Source of the DNA: Oscillospiraceae bacterium
Lineage (GTDB): Bacteria; Bacillota_A; Clostridia; Oscillospirales; CAG-272
Direction of reading: 5' to 3'
Assembly (NCBI GenBank): GCA_015063335.1
Contig: SVUH01000001.1
Span: 36,407-100,406, forward strand
Length of the DNA stretch: 64,000 nt
Shown here piece after piece: positions 7,244 to 18,363 of this stretch; position 1 is the stretch's first letter; each line of letters starts with the position of its first letter. Under the pieces are notes generated by a model that did not search any database, was not told where the DNA came from, and was given only the letters and a program-made list of their open reading frames with translations. The position numbers and the translations under genes are program-made.

Positions 7244-8188
7244 TTATGTATTCAGATGCTTCGAAACAAAGCGCATAATTCGCTTGTGCGAGTCCGCCGC
7301 CTCGGGAATAAATTTTGCATACAGAGGATAAATATGGAACATTCCTTCCTTGACGTCACATTCCACGTCACAGCCCTCTGAGCGCAACTTTTCCACTATT
7401 GTCAGCGTATCGCTGAGCAGCATCTCATGCGAGCCGACGGTAAAGAGCATAGGGGGAAAGCCGTGATACTCTCCGTAAACGGGAGAGACGTACGGGCTTG
7501 TACGGTCAGCGTCGCCCGTAAAGCAGAAAATATCGCTCTGCATAAACGCGACACGCGACTCCTCCGATGGCTGAACTCCCTTTTCTCCAAACATTACGTC
7601 CCTTGAATAGTTCTCCTTATAGCTCTCGCCGCTGAGCGTCATATCCGCCCACACGGAGATGCAGAATGCAGCGCACGGAAGCGGCTTTTGCTCGTCGCGC
7701 AGCCTGAGCATGAGCGCAAGAGTAAGATTTGAGCCCGCGGAGTCTCCGCCTATCAATATGTTTTCGGGCAAGTATCCCTGTCGCTCGGTAAGCTCCCGCC
7801 AAAGCTCCAACGCATCGTCAAGCTGTGCGGGAAACGTATGCTGCGGCGCAGTTCTGTAATCGAGAAGTATGACCTCACAGCCCCCGGCGCGGCACACCTC
7901 GGGCGCCGCCTGACGGTATGCGGAAATAAGCGGGCTTATATACGCGCCGCCGTGGAAATACAAAACGAGCTTTCCCGTCAGCTCCTTTCCGTCCTCAAAA
8001 ATACGCTCGTAGGGCGTACCGCCAAGTGTCTGCTCGCGGCAGACGGAAAAGCCCTTGAGTGTCGTTTCCTCTACGTTTATCTGGTACAGATTTCGTATTA
8101 TCGACACGGCATCAGGGTGCTTTATGGGGTTGAAATTACCATTTCTTCGCAAAAACTCGCGAAAAAATCTACCTCTTAACGATACCAT
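7244..8188 (-). CDS. alpha/beta hydrolase of the hormone-sensitive lipase family (esterase)
   Basis: A 314-residue cytoplasmic esterase. The oxyanion-hole motif is seen as YFHGGAYIS, the nucleophile elbow as GGDSAGSNL, and the catalytic histidine is likely in GMFHIYPL near the C-terminus, as in family IV lipases/esterases. The longest frame begins at 8239, but its first 17 codons come from palindromic repeat sequence, while GGAGAAAAAATG gives a proper start at 8188. The substrate is unknown. The gene stands alone, with repeats upstream. Confidence 0.85.
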   Translation of the reverse strand: MVSLRGRFFREFLRRNGNFNPIKHPDAVSIIRNLYQINVEETTLKGFSVCREQTLGGTPYERIFEDGKELTGKLVLYFHGGAYISPLISAYRQAAPEVCRAGGCEVILLDYRTAPQHTFPAQLDDALELWRELTERQGYLPENILIGGDSAGSNLTLALMLRLRDEQKPLPCAAFCISVWADMTLSGESYKENYSRDVMFGEKGVQPSEESRVAFMQSDIFCFTGDADRTSPYVSPVYGEYHGFPPMLFTVGSHEMLLSDTLTIVEKLRSEGCDVECDVKEGMFHIYPLYAKFIPEAADSHKRIMRFVSKHLNT

Positions 8189-8207
8189 TTTTTCTCCTTT
8201 TTTCTCC

Positions 8208-8272
8208 TGCTTTTCTTTTAAAAAAGAAAAGGTAGGCACCTACTTTTCTTTTACGAAAAAGAAAAGGTAGGC
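8208..8272. repeat. two adjacent AT-rich palindromic repeats upstream of the esterase gene
   Basis: CTGCTTTTCTTTT...AAAAGAAAAGGTAG (8208-8234) and CCTACTTTTCTTTT ACG AAAAAGAAAAGGTAGG (about 8239-8271). The right flank GCAAAAGAAAACGAAACA and the phrase TTGGGGTTGTGC also occur inverted at 9983-10004. The gap 8189-8545 holds these, the GGGTCATTC palindrome, a stretch with GCATGGAGCGAAGCGGAAT, and a terminator; no gene was found in it. Confidence 0.8.
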
Positions 8273-8321
8273 AAAAGAAAACGAAACATTGGGGTTGTGC
8301 AAATTCTTCTTTCTTTCGTAG

Positions 8322-8341
8322 GGGTCATTCACGAATGACCC
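8322..8341. repeat. GGGTCATTC palindrome, second copy
   Basis: GGGTCATTC-AC-GAATGACCC preceded by TCGTAG, identical to the copy at 5908. Confidence 0.75.
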
Positions 8342-8507
8342 GCGGGAGATTCGCGAGAATGGAATATTCTTGCATGGAGCGAAGCGGAATACGAATCGAC
8401 CCTACAATAAAGAAAAAGAAAGCAAAAGAAAACTTTACAAAATAAAAGATCAATATCCGCATATTGATATACGGTAGAGGATGGGCACGCCCCCTCCCGA
8501 TAAAATC

Positions 8508-8539
8508 AGGGCTATCGACCAAAAAGGTGCGACAGCCCT
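8508..8539 (-). terminator. terminator of the F420-ligase-like gene
   Basis: On the minus strand AGGGCTGTCG pairs with CGATAGCCCT (one G-U) around a 12-base loop and is followed by GATTTTAT, seven bases after the stop codon. Confidence 0.7.
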
Positions 8540-8545
8540 AAAATT

Positions 8546-9739
8546 TTACTCGGTTGTATAGTTATCGAAATAACCCTGAATATATACGACGGGTGTTCCC
8601 TTGTCGCCTGAGCCCGACGTAAGGTCGCAAAGCGAACCGATAAGGTCGGTAAGTCTGCGGGGTGTCGTTCCCTCAGATGCCATCTGACCGAAAAGATCTC
8701 CGTCCTTTTCAGTGATCTTCTGCTTGATAGCCTCTTTGAGCGCATCGCCCGAAAGAGAAGCGAACTCGTTATCTGCAAGATACTTGAGCTTGAGCTCGTT
8801 GGGCGTTCCCTCAAGTCCGCTCGTATATGCGGGAGAAACGACCGGGTCTGCAAGCTCCCAGATCTTTCCGACGGGATCCTTGAATGCACCGTCGCCGTAA
8901 ACCATTACCTCTACGTGCTTGCCGGTCTTTTCAAGTATCTTCGCCTGAATAGCGTCAACCACGGGCTGGCAGTTGCGGGGGAAGAGCTTGACCTGATCCT
9001 CAGTCGCCTTGTTAGAGCCGAGAAGACCGTAAGCCTCGTTAAATCCACTTCCGTTTACTGACTCGTTGAGTATCTCGTCAAGTCCGAATACCTTTTCTGC
9101 GCCTGCCGCTCGAAGAATTCTCTTGGTGCGCGCACGGGTATGAATATCACAGCAAAGAACGTTCTTCGTATAGGGAAGGATCGCTCTTGCATCGTTTGCA
9201 AAGATTATCTCTGCCTCAGCACCGCTCTCGCGAATGAGAGTCTCGTAATATTCAACGTAATCAACGCCCGTAAAGGTGTGCTTCTCGTAGCCGAAAAGCT
9301 CGCGATACTTCGGGAGCGTGAGAACGTCGGAATAAGGATTTACTCCCTTTTCGTCGACTGCGTCAAGGCTTATAAGGTGGTTTCCTACCTCGTCCGAGGG
9401 ATAGGACAGCATAAGCACGATCTTTTTCGCGCCCGATGCTATGCCGCGAAGACAGATAGCAAAGCGGTTACGGCTGAGAATGGGGAAAATAACTCCGACA
9501 GTTTCTCCGCCGAATTTTGCGCGAACGTCTTCAGCAATATCACCCACAGACGCATAGTTTCCCTGCGCGCGAGCAACGATCGCCTCGGTCATAGCTATAA
9601 TATCTCTGTCGCGAATTGCAAAACCGTCATCTGCAGCTGCCTCCAAAACAGAGTTTGTAACGATCTCAACTATATCGTCACCGTTCCTGATAATAGGTGT
9701 ACGAACACCACGGGATACCGTACCAATCATACGGCTCAT
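8546..9739 (-). CDS. coenzyme F420-0:L-glutamate ligase-like protein
   Basis: A 397-residue protein whose first half resembles CofE/FbiB, the enzyme that adds glutamate to coenzyme F420-0 using GTP. Conserved features seen are the early GVRTPII and D-rich DRDIIAMTEAIVARAQG region, the ILSRNRFA motif, and DAVDEKG. The C-terminal half (from about residue 240) is longer than in archaeal CofE and contains GDGAFKDPVGKIWELADP. No other F420 gene is near, and Clostridia are not known F420 makers, so the real substrate is open; glutamylation of another small acceptor is one idea. AAGGGG precedes the ATG at 9739. It is a single-gene unit with its own promoter and terminator. Confidence 0.75.
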   Translation of the reverse strand: MSRMIGTVSRGVRTPIIRNGDDIVEIVTNSVLEAAADDGFAIRDRDIIAMTEAIVARAQGNYASVGDIAEDVRAKFGGETVGVIFPILSRNRFAICLRGIASGAKKIVLMLSYPSDEVGNHLISLDAVDEKGVNPYSDVLTLPKYRELFGYEKHTFTGVDYVEYYETLIRESGAEAEIIFANDARAILPYTKNVLCCDIHTRARTKRILRAAGAEKVFGLDEILNESVNGSGFNEAYGLLGSNKATEDQVKLFPRNCQPVVDAIQAKILEKTGKHVEVMVYGDGAFKDPVGKIWELADPVVSPAYTSGLEGTPNELKLKYLADNEFASLSGDALKEAIKQKITEKDGDLFGQMASEGTTPRRLTDLIGSLCDLTSGSGDKGTPVVYIQGYFDNYTTE

Positions 9740-9804
9740 AATTAAACACCCCTTGCTTTTAGCCCGTTATCGGGCATTAAATTTGGATTTTCACATACGA
9801 TAAT

Positions 9805-9833
9805 AGTATATCAAAAAAATTTTAGTTTGTAAA
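9805..9833 (-). promoter_or_regulatory. promoter of the F420-ligase-like gene
   Basis: TTTACA and TATACT on the minus strand with a 17-base spacer; the start codon follows after about 65 bases. Confidence 0.7.
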
Positions 9834-9884
9834 GAAATTTTTCAAAAAAAATTGTGTTTTTTTGAATTTTTTTAAAGTTTTCTT

Positions 9885-10033
9885 TTGCCTACCCTTTCTT
9901 TTCTATTGTAGGGGCGTTCATTGAACGCCCGCGGGTCATTCGTGAATGACCCCTACGAAAGATAGACAGATGTGCACAACCCCAGTGTTTCGTTTTCTTT
10001 TGCCTACCTTTTCTTTTTTAAAAGAAAAGTAAG
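9885..10033. repeat. inverse-oriented composite of AT-rich and GGGTCATTC repeats
   Basis: This block holds, left to right, CTTTTGCCTACC, CTATTGTAGGGGCG, a GGCGTTCATTGAACGCC palindrome, CGGGTCATTCGTGAATGACCC, CCCTACGAAAGA, GTGCACAACCCCA, GTTTTCTTTTGCC and the palindrome ending at the stop of the next gene. It is essentially the mirror image of the block at 8239-8345. Confidence 0.75.
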
Positions 10034-10957
10034 TCAATACGTGCCGCTGTCGAGATACCACTCACCGTCTTGGAGAACCATTGTGACTCTGACGGTAAGT
10101 CGGTTTTCGGGTGAGGACGGCAAATAGGTCTCCACCTCGATATTAACGAGCTTTGCGTTGCCCGGCCTTACCATTCTCGCCGTGGAGAAATCGAAAATTC
10201 TCGTTTCGGTTATGAGCGGCTTGTAGGTGTTCGACTGCATAAGGAACATAGTCGAGTCCGCAGAAACGGTATCCATATACTCTATATATCTTGCGGAGAG
10301 CCCCTCAAGAGAGATATCCTCTCCCGCATCGGCGATAGCTCCCGTAAACAGCGAGGTATAAACGGTCGATTCAAGGTAGTCCTTTGAATAGACCGCCTCG
10401 GCGGCAGCCTTTATCTGCGCCACGGTCTGGTATTCGCTTTCGGCAGAAACGTAGTCATAGTCCACGGGGTCGGTCGAGCCGTAGTATCTGTCAACGGGCG
10501 CGGGAGTGTAATCGGTTTCGTAGTAGTACCAATTCTTATCGGTATTGACGAACACCGCTTCTCTGTCCGCTAAAGGTGCTTGAAGCACCTGCAAATATAC
10601 GATCTCCGCACTGTATCCGTCGCGGTAGGCGATAATTTTTCCGTAAGTCTCGTCGTCCGCGTAATAGTAATATCCCATAAGCGGCTTTCCCGTTGATCCA
10701 TAAAGCTCGTTGCCCTCTGCATCTCGCCTTACGTAGGTTTTCATATTGCTCCACGGATCCTCTATTCTCTCGTCCGTGGGAAGTCCCTCGCCAAAGAGCA
10801 CCTTATTTATCTCGTACGATTTCTCGACGAGCTCTATAAATCTGTCCTCGATCTCGCTGTATTCGGGCGGCTTCGAGCAGCTCTTAAGCGAAAGCGCGAG
10901 CACGAGCGTCGAGCAAAGGCAAAGCGCCACAGCTGCGACAATTATTTTTCTTTTCAT
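10034..10957 (-). CDS. secreted or membrane-anchored protein, function unknown
   Basis: A 307-residue protein with an N-terminal export signal: MKRKIIVAAVALCLCSTLVLALSLKSC has a basic start, a hydrophobic core and a cysteine at about position 27 that could be a lipoprotein anchor, though the lipobox (LKSC) is not canonical. The rest is acidic and tyrosine-rich, with stretches such as GYYYYADDE and WYYYETDY, and a C-terminal segment (NRLTVRVTMVLQDGEWYLDS) of the kind seen in NTF2-like or DUF folds. I do not recognise the family. Its stop codon abuts a palindromic repeat. It lies downstream of gyrA by about 100 bases and may be read from there. Confidence 0.7.
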   Translation of the reverse strand: MKRKIIVAAVALCLCSTLVLALSLKSCSKPPEYSEIEDRFIELVEKSYEINKVLFGEGLPTDERIEDPWSNMKTYVRRDAEGNELYGSTGKPLMGYYYYADDETYGKIIAYRDGYSAEIVYLQVLQAPLADREAVFVNTDKNWYYYETDYTPAPVDRYYGSTDPVDYDYVSAESEYQTVAQIKAAAEAVYSKDYLESTVYTSLFTGAIADAGEDISLEGLSARYIEYMDTVSADSTMFLMQSNTYKPLITETRIFDFSTARMVRPGNAKLVNIEVETYLPSSPENRLTVRVTMVLQDGEWYLDSGTY

Positions 10958-11059
10958 AGCTTTTCCTTTGTATTATTTAAAATAATACCTTTTAATTATA
11001 TTTTCATGAGAAGACGACGAACTACCTTGGTATTTCGCCGTCAACTCTCTTAAAAAAGC

Positions 11060-13642
11060 TTATTCTTCTGTTTTTACGTCGACTTGTACTGCCTCGGTCC
11101 CTGCAACCGTCTCCAGTGTCTCGGAAGCTTCCTCGGATATCTCTTCCTCGGGCTCCTCGTGAGGAACCTTAGTGAAGTTAACAAGGCTCTGGCCCTCGTT
11201 CAGGCGCATCATGATAACTCCACCCGCCGTTCTCGAATAGGTGGGAACGTCAGCCACGGGAGTTCTTATTATCGTACCCGTATTGGTGATCATCATGAGG
11301 TCATCCTCGTCGCTGACGGTAGCAACACCGCAAAGCATGCCCGTCTTGTCGGAGAGCTTATGACAAACGACTCCAAATCCGCCTCTGTTCTTCATAACGC
11401 GGAAGTCGTCAAAGTCTGTCTTCTTACCAAATCCGTTTTCGGTCACGGTTACGAGCTTCTTGCCGTCCTCAACTATCGCAACACCCGTTACGTAGTCGCC
11501 CTCGCGCAAGGAGATTCCGCGCACACCGCGCGCCGTTCTTCCCATACTTCTTACGTTCTGCTCGGTGTATCTTACGGCATTTCCGTATCTCGTAGCAAGA
11601 ATTATATCGCACTCGCCGTGAGTATGCATTACGAATACAAGCTCGTCGTCCTCGTCAAGGCGAAGCGCGATCTTTCCGTTCTTTCTCTGGTACTCGTACT
11701 CGGAGAGGAGTGTTCTCTTAATAACACCGTTCTTGGTAACCATAGTGAGGTATTCACCCTCGTTAAATCCGGTTACGCTTATCATAGAGGTGATCTTTTC
11801 CTCGGGGAACAGTTCAAGTACGTTTACGATATTAGTTCCCTTTGCAGTTCTTGATGCCTCGGGGATCTGATATGCCTTTCTCGTGTGAACACGTCCCTTA
11901 CTCGTAAAGAGCATGAGGTAGGAGTGGCTGTGAACACCGATAACGTTTTCAATGAAATCATCTTCCTTGGTGGTCATACCGATAATTCCCTTACCTCCGC
12001 GTCTTTGAGCCGCGTAGGTATCGGCAGGCTGACGCTTAATGTAGCCCGCGTGAGTCATGGTAATAACACACTCGTGCTTTTCAATAAGGTCCTCAAGCTC
12101 AATATCGTCGGTAGCCGCAACAATCTCGGTGCGTCTTTCGTCAGAATATTTGCGCTTGATCTCCGTCATTTCGTCCTTGATTATCTGCATTATCTTCGCG
12201 GGGTCTGCGAGAATTCCTTCAAGCTCCAGAATTATAGCGTGAAGTCTTGCGAGCTCGTCCTCTATCTTATCTCTTTCCATACCCGTAAGCTTACCAAGCG
12301 TCATTTCAACGATCGCCTGAGCCTGTGCCTCGGAAAGCTGACGAATATTTCCAAGCTCGTTCTCGTATCCGTCCTTGTAGGTAACGGTGAAGAATTCAGC
12401 CATAAGGCGCTGCTTTGCCTCGGGAATGGACATAGACGTCTTCATGATCTCGATAATTCTGTCGATATTATCTATCGCTATGTGGTAGCCCTCGTAAATA
12501 TGCGCTCTTGCCTTTGCCTTTTCAAGCTCGAACTGCGTTCTGCGGTAAATTACCGACTTCTGGTGATCGATATAGTGGTCGAGTATCTGTGGCAGCGAGA
12601 GCACCTTCGGCTCATTATTAACGAGCGCGAGCATGTTTATAGCGCAGGTATCCTGAAGCTGCGAATATTTATAGAGCTGATTAAGTATAACCTGCCCGTT
12701 AGCGTCTCTGCGGTACTCGATAACGATACGCATACCGTCTCTGCCCGACTCGTCGCGCATCTCGGTAATACCCTCTATTCTCTTTTCGTTTGCGAGATTT
12801 GCAATAGACTCGCAAAGCAAGCTCTTATTTACGCCGTAGGGTATCTCGGTTACGATGATTCGGTGCTTGTCCTCCTCGATCGTAGCCTTTGCTCTTACCA
12901 TTACGCGTCCGCGGCCGGTGGTATAAGCCTGAACTATTCCGTTTACTCCGTAAATAGTCGCACTCGTGGGGAAATCGGGGCCCTTTACGTACTCCATAAG
13001 GTCGTACACGTCGCACTCGGGGTTTTCCATACGGTAGATGGTCGCGTCAATTACCTCTCCGAGGTTATGAGGGGGAATGTTGGTCGCCATACCTACGGCA
13101 ATACCCACAGCTCCGTTTACAAGGAGGTTCGGGAAGCGCGCGGGAAGCACCTTGGGCTCACGAAGTCTGTTATCGAAGTTTGGAACGAAGTCAACTACCT
13201 CTTTTTCAAGATCCTTCATAAGCTCGTCGGAGATCTTAGCCATTCTCGCCTCGGTATAACGGTAAGCAGCCGCGCTGTCTCCGTCGATCGAACCGAAGTT
13301 TCCATGTCCCTCTACCAAGGGATAGCGGTAGGAAAAGTCCTGCGCCATTCTTACCATCGTTCCGTAAACTGCGCTGTCTCCGTGAGGATGGTATCTACCG
13401 AGAACGTTACCTACGGTCGTAGCCGATTTACGGAAAGGCTTATCGCTCGTAAGATGGTCCTCGTACATTGCGTACATTATTCTTCTCTGACCGGGCTTCA
13501 TTCCGTCCTTTACGTCGGGAAGCGCACGGGCAGCAATAACTGACATCGAGTATTCAATGAAGGATTTTTTGACCTCCTTCTCCATATCAACGTCTATTAT
13601 TTTTTGGTCCTTAAATTCTATATTTTCGTTTTCTACTGCCAT
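11060..13642 (-). CDS. gyrA: DNA gyrase subunit A
   Basis: An 860-residue type II topoisomerase subunit that breaks and rejoins DNA during supercoiling. The catalytic tyrosine is in [11 protein letters not shown] near residue 122. The C-terminal wrapping domain carries the GyrA box QRRGGKG, which marks gyrase and not topoisomerase IV. The tail is acidic ([13 protein letters not shown]). The start at 13642 is chosen over a TTG at 13648 because AAAGG is seven bases before the ATG. It follows gyrB after a 176-base gap that contains a hairpin of inverted TTTTCAACA motifs, so the two may not be strictly co-transcribed. Confidence 0.97.
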   Translation of the reverse strand: MAVENENIEFKDQKIIDVDMEKEVKKSFIEYSMSVIAARALPDVKDGMKPGQRRIMYAMYEDHLTSDKPFRKSATTVGNVLGRYHPHGDSAVYGTMVRMAQDFSYRYPLVEGHGNFGSIDGDSAAAYRYTEARMAKISDELMKDLEKEVVDFVPNFDNRLREPKVLPARFPNLLVNGAVGIAVGMATNIPPHNLGEVIDATIYRMENPECDVYDLMEYVKGPDFPTSATIYGVNGIVQAYTTGRGRVMVRAKATIEEDKHRIIVTEIPYGVNKSLLCESIANLANEKRIEGITEMRDESGRDGMRIVIEYRRDANGQVILNQLYKYSQLQDTCAINMLALVNNEPKVLSLPQILDHYIDHQKSVIYRRTQFELEKAKARAHIYEGYHIAIDNIDRIIEIMKTSMSIPEAKQRLMAEFFTVTYKDGYENELGNIRQLSEAQAQAIVEMTLGKLTGMERDKIEDELARLHAIILELEGILADPAKIMQIIKDEMTEIKRKYSDERRTEIVAATDDIELEDLIEKHECVITMTHAGYIKRQPADTYAAQRRGGKGIIGMTTKEDDFIENVIGVHSHSYLMLFTSKGRVHTRKAYQIPEASRTAKGTNIVNVLELFPEEKITSMISVTGFNEGEYLTMVTKNGVIKRTLLSEYEYQRKNGKIALRLDEDDELVFVMHTHGECDIILATRYGNAVRYTEQNVRSMGRTARGVRGISLREGDYVTGVAIVEDGKKLVTVTENGFGKKTDFDDFRVMKNRGGFGVVCHKLSDKTGMLCGVATVSDEDDLMMITNTGTIIRTPVADVPTYSRTAGGVIMMRLNEGQSLVNFTKVPHEEPEEEISEEASETLETVAGTEAVQVDVKTEE

Positions 13643-13779
13643 ATCCAAACCTTTCTTAAAGGCAAAATTCTTTCAACAGATATTTCCAATGCTTTTCAAC
13701 ATTTTATATCCACTTATATCCGCGAATTTTCCTTGCCGCTGCTTTTATTTTTAATTCATCTCGGCACTTTTGAACACAA

Positions 13780-13800
13780 TTTTCAACAGGGTGTTGAAAA
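13780..13800. promoter_or_regulatory. inverted pair of TTTTCAACA motifs between gyrB and gyrA
   Basis: TTTTCAACA-GGG-TGTTGAAAA is a perfect inverted repeat. Single copies of the 9-mer or a close variant are at 13693-13701 and 13670-13678, and the same 9-mer is in the dnaA-dnaN gap (18367-18375 and 18485-18493). It differs from a DnaA box (TTATCCACA type) at two positions. It could be a DnaA site, or the weak terminator/attenuator after gyrB. Confidence 0.5.
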
Positions 13801-13818
13801 CCTTTTCAAGTGTTTCCC

Positions 13819-15768
<1,950 letters not shown>

Positions 15769-15773
15769 TTATT

Positions 15774-16043
15774 TTATCTTGCCTGATTTAAAATACTCTC
15801 GTATATTCTTCCCCTCAGCGCTGACGCTGACAAGGGAGAAAAGCATACCTTGCTCTCTCCGTGCTCCTCGTAAAGTATAAAGGATTTCGGAATTTCGTAA
15901 GACGCCGATTCCAAAAGGTAATCCTTTTGCATGGAGCCAAGGTATTTTCTCGTTATAAGTGATACCGTGGAGTTATCCATATCAAAAATACCGATAACGC
16001 TTGATACCCTTATATTTCTGTTGTTTCCTACGTGCAAATACAT
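15774..16043 (-). CDS. remB: DUF370 extracellular matrix regulatory protein RemB-like
   Basis: An 89-residue DUF370 protein beginning MYLHVGNN, in the place between recF and gyrB that yaaB/remB holds in Bacillus subtilis. Bacillus RemA and RemB are DNA-binding or partner proteins that control biofilm matrix genes; that role is carried over by family and position only. AAAGGAAA precedes the ATG and the gene begins 17 bases after the recF stop, so it is in the same operon. Confidence 0.85.
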   Translation of the reverse strand: MYLHVGNNRNIRVSSVIGIFDMDNSTVSLITRKYLGSMQKDYLLESASYEIPKSFILYEEHGESKVCFSPLSASALRGRIYESILNQAR

Positions 16044-16060
16044 AAATCTGTTTCCTTTTG

Positions 16061-17173
16061 TCAGTAGGTATATTTACCGCCGCTAACGTATATCTTCTTC
16101 GCGTCGGTGTCGCTCTTTATCATATCCGGCTCGCAGGTCGTAATTATCACCTGCTTATCCTTCATTCGGTTTATAAGATAATCCCTGCGCGTTCCGTCAA
16201 GCTCGGAGAGCACGTCATCAAAAAGAAATACAGGATAGTCTCCAAATTCTTCTTTGCATATCTCACCCTCTGCAAGCTTCATAGAAAGCGCCAACGAGCG
16301 TTGCTGACCTTGAGAGGCATACATTCGGGCGCTTTTGCCGTTAAGCAGAATATCAATATCGTCCTTATGTATTCCGTAAAGCGTTGCTCCCGCGTATATT
16401 TCGCGGTCGTGTGAGGAAGAAAGCAAAGCCATATACTTTTCTTTTGTCTTTTCCCTATCCGTATACTCGTCCTCGGGCTGTGACGACGAGCCGTGATATT
16501 TAACGGTCGGTATCTCACCGTCTCCCGTCATTTCACAGAAAAATCTCGATATATGTGCCTCTGCGCGCCTTATAAACTTAATTCTCATATCGGATATTAC
16601 CGCCGCCTCGCTTGCGAGCTGCTCGCTCCAAAGGTCCACGGTATCCTCAAATGCCGCTCTGTCCGAAAGAGCAGTCTTTAAGAGCGCGTTTCTCTGCTTT
16701 AAGGCATAATTGTACTTTTGCAGAGAATGAATGTACATAGGATACATTCTGCTTATTGCCATATCAAGATAAGCCCTTCTCTCGGAAGGTCCGTCCTTTA
16801 TAAGAGACAGATGCTCGGGACAAAACAGCACGGCTCTGAAGCTGCCCATTATGTCCGAAAGCTTTTCAACCCTTATCCCGTTTTTTTCAGCAAGCCTTTG
16901 CTTTTCCTGAAATATCCTCATGTGGATATTCTGGTCGCGCTTGCTGTCCTTAAAATCAAGTGAAATATCAGCGCTGTCCTCACCGAAGCTTATCAGCTGA
17001 GCGTTATGCGCCGCCCTGAAACTTCTGCCGACGGACGCATAAAATATCGCTTCAAGGAGATTTGTTTTTCCCTGCGCGTTCTCACCCGCAAGAATATTTA
17101 CTCCATCGCAAAATTCCACGCTTGCAGACTCAATATTTCTAAAATCCCTGACCTCTATTTTTTTACAGAACAT
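16061..17173 (-). CDS. recF: DNA replication and repair protein RecF
   Basis: A 370-residue SMC-like ATPase that helps load RecA at gaps. It has the Walker A motif GENAQGKTN near residue 30, the signature region SQGQQRSLALSMKLAE and Walker B in PVFLFDDVLSELD. Length is normal. It begins nine bases after the dnaN stop. The small S4-domain gene (yaaA) that often lies between dnaN and recF in Firmicutes is missing here. Confidence 0.96.
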   Translation of the reverse strand: MFCKKIEVRDFRNIESASVEFCDGVNILAGENAQGKTNLLEAIFYASVGRSFRAAHNAQLISFGEDSADISLDFKDSKRDQNIHMRIFQEKQRLAEKNGIRVEKLSDIMGSFRAVLFCPEHLSLIKDGPSERRAYLDMAISRMYPMYIHSLQKYNYALKQRNALLKTALSDRAAFEDTVDLWSEQLASEAAVISDMRIKFIRRAEAHISRFFCEMTGDGEIPTVKYHGSSSQPEDEYTDREKTKEKYMALLSSSHDREIYAGATLYGIHKDDIDILLNGKSARMYASQGQQRSLALSMKLAEGEICKEEFGDYPVFLFDDVLSELDGTRRDYLINRMKDKQVIITTCEPDMIKSDTDAKKIYVSGGKYTY

Positions 17174-17182
17174 CTATAAAAA

Positions 17183-18346
17183 TCAGTCCTTCATTCTTAC
17201 GGGAAGAAGCATGAATATCTCGTCCTTGCCGTTTTCCTCGTAGTCATTCTCACGAGGCTCTATATTCATGCTCGTAAGGGGAGAAGACAGAGAGAGCTTT
17301 ACGTTATCTCCCTCACATGCTCTTATGCTGTCCATAAGGTATCTGTTATTGAATGCGATAAGTATTTCTTCACCGAAATGCTCAATGAAAAGCTCCTCAT
17401 AGGTGCTTCCCGCAGTTGAGACAGCGGAAATTTTAAGAACGTCCTCGTTTATATCAAGCTTTACGTGAGAGCGAACGCTTCCCGCGATTTTTTCCTCGGT
17501 TACGAGAGCAGCTCTCTCGAGAGCGCTGAGCATCTCTTTCTTATCTACGTATACGTAATTTCTGTGGCTGTTTACGATTATTCTGTCGTAATCAATATAA
17601 TCTCCCTCAATAAGTCTTGAGAAAAACGTAAGCTCGCCTATAAGGAATACTATGTGCTTTCTCGTCACAAATATCTGAGTCAGCGCCTCATCATCGTCGT
17701 CAAGAAGTCTTGAAAGCTCGTTTACCGTCTTTACGGGAACTATAAACGAATATTCAAGGTGCGCATTTCCGTTGGTGTTTTTATTTACAAGATCAGCCTT
17801 TTGTCTGCACTTTGCAAGCTTAAAGCTGTCACAGGAAACGAGCATTATGGAGTCGTCGGTTATCTTAAAGAAAGTACCGTTAAGAACTGCTCTCTGGTCA
17901 TTTACACCCATTGCAAAATCAACCTTTGATATCATGTTCTTAAGTATCGCCTGCGACATAATAAAGCTTCTGTCACTTGAAAGCTCGGGGATAGAGGGGA
18001 AATCCTCGCCCTTGAGCGCTATCATCTTATGTGACGATCTGCCGCTTACGAAGGATGCGGAAAGCTTGGAATCAACTGTAAGAGTTATTTCCTCTCCGTC
18101 CATAACGCGAAGCGTCTGTACGAACTTCTGCGCATTTATAATAAAGCTTCCTTCCTCTATTACCTTTGCCTCAACCGTAATTCTTACGCCCTTCTGTAAG
18201 TCGTAAGTAGTCATAATACAAGTATCGGGCATCTTTGCTTCTATAAGTATTCCCTCGGTTGCGGTAAGAGAAGATTTTCCCGAAACCGCGCTCATAAGCG
18301 GAGCTACTGCCGCGCTTATTTCATTTCTGTTAAATATGACCTTCAT
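17183..18346 (-). CDS. dnaN: DNA polymerase III beta subunit (sliding clamp)
   Basis: A 387-residue clamp protein, slightly longer than the usual 365-380. The three-domain clamp pattern is supported by the early TEGILIEA segment, the central VNDQRAVLNGTFFKI stretch and the C-terminal MNIEPRENDYEENGK followed by LLPVRMKD, which matches the conserved LMPMR-type ending with a short extra tail. GAAAGGA precedes the ATG. Position right after dnaA and before recF confirms the call. Confidence 0.96.
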   Translation of the reverse strand: MKVIFNRNEISAAVAPLMSAVSGKSSLTATEGILIEAKMPDTCIMTTYDLQKGVRITVEAKVIEEGSFIINAQKFVQTLRVMDGEEITLTVDSKLSASFVSGRSSHKMIALKGEDFPSIPELSSDRSFIMSQAILKNMISKVDFAMGVNDQRAVLNGTFFKITDDSIMLVSCDSFKLAKCRQKADLVNKNTNGNAHLEYSFIVPVKTVNELSRLLDDDDEALTQIFVTRKHIVFLIGELTFFSRLIEGDYIDYDRIIVNSHRNYVYVDKKEMLSALERAALVTEEKIAGSVRSHVKLDINEDVLKISAVSTAGSTYEELFIEHFGEEILIAFNNRYLMDSIRACEGDNVKLSLSSPLTSMNIEPRENDYEENGKDEIFMLLPVRMKD

Positions 18347-18363
18347 AATTTTTTCCTTTCAAA

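Noticed and set aside
11885..13543. 552-codon plus-strand frame opposite gyrA
   Set aside because: Shadow frame of gyrA without domain motifs or ribosome site.
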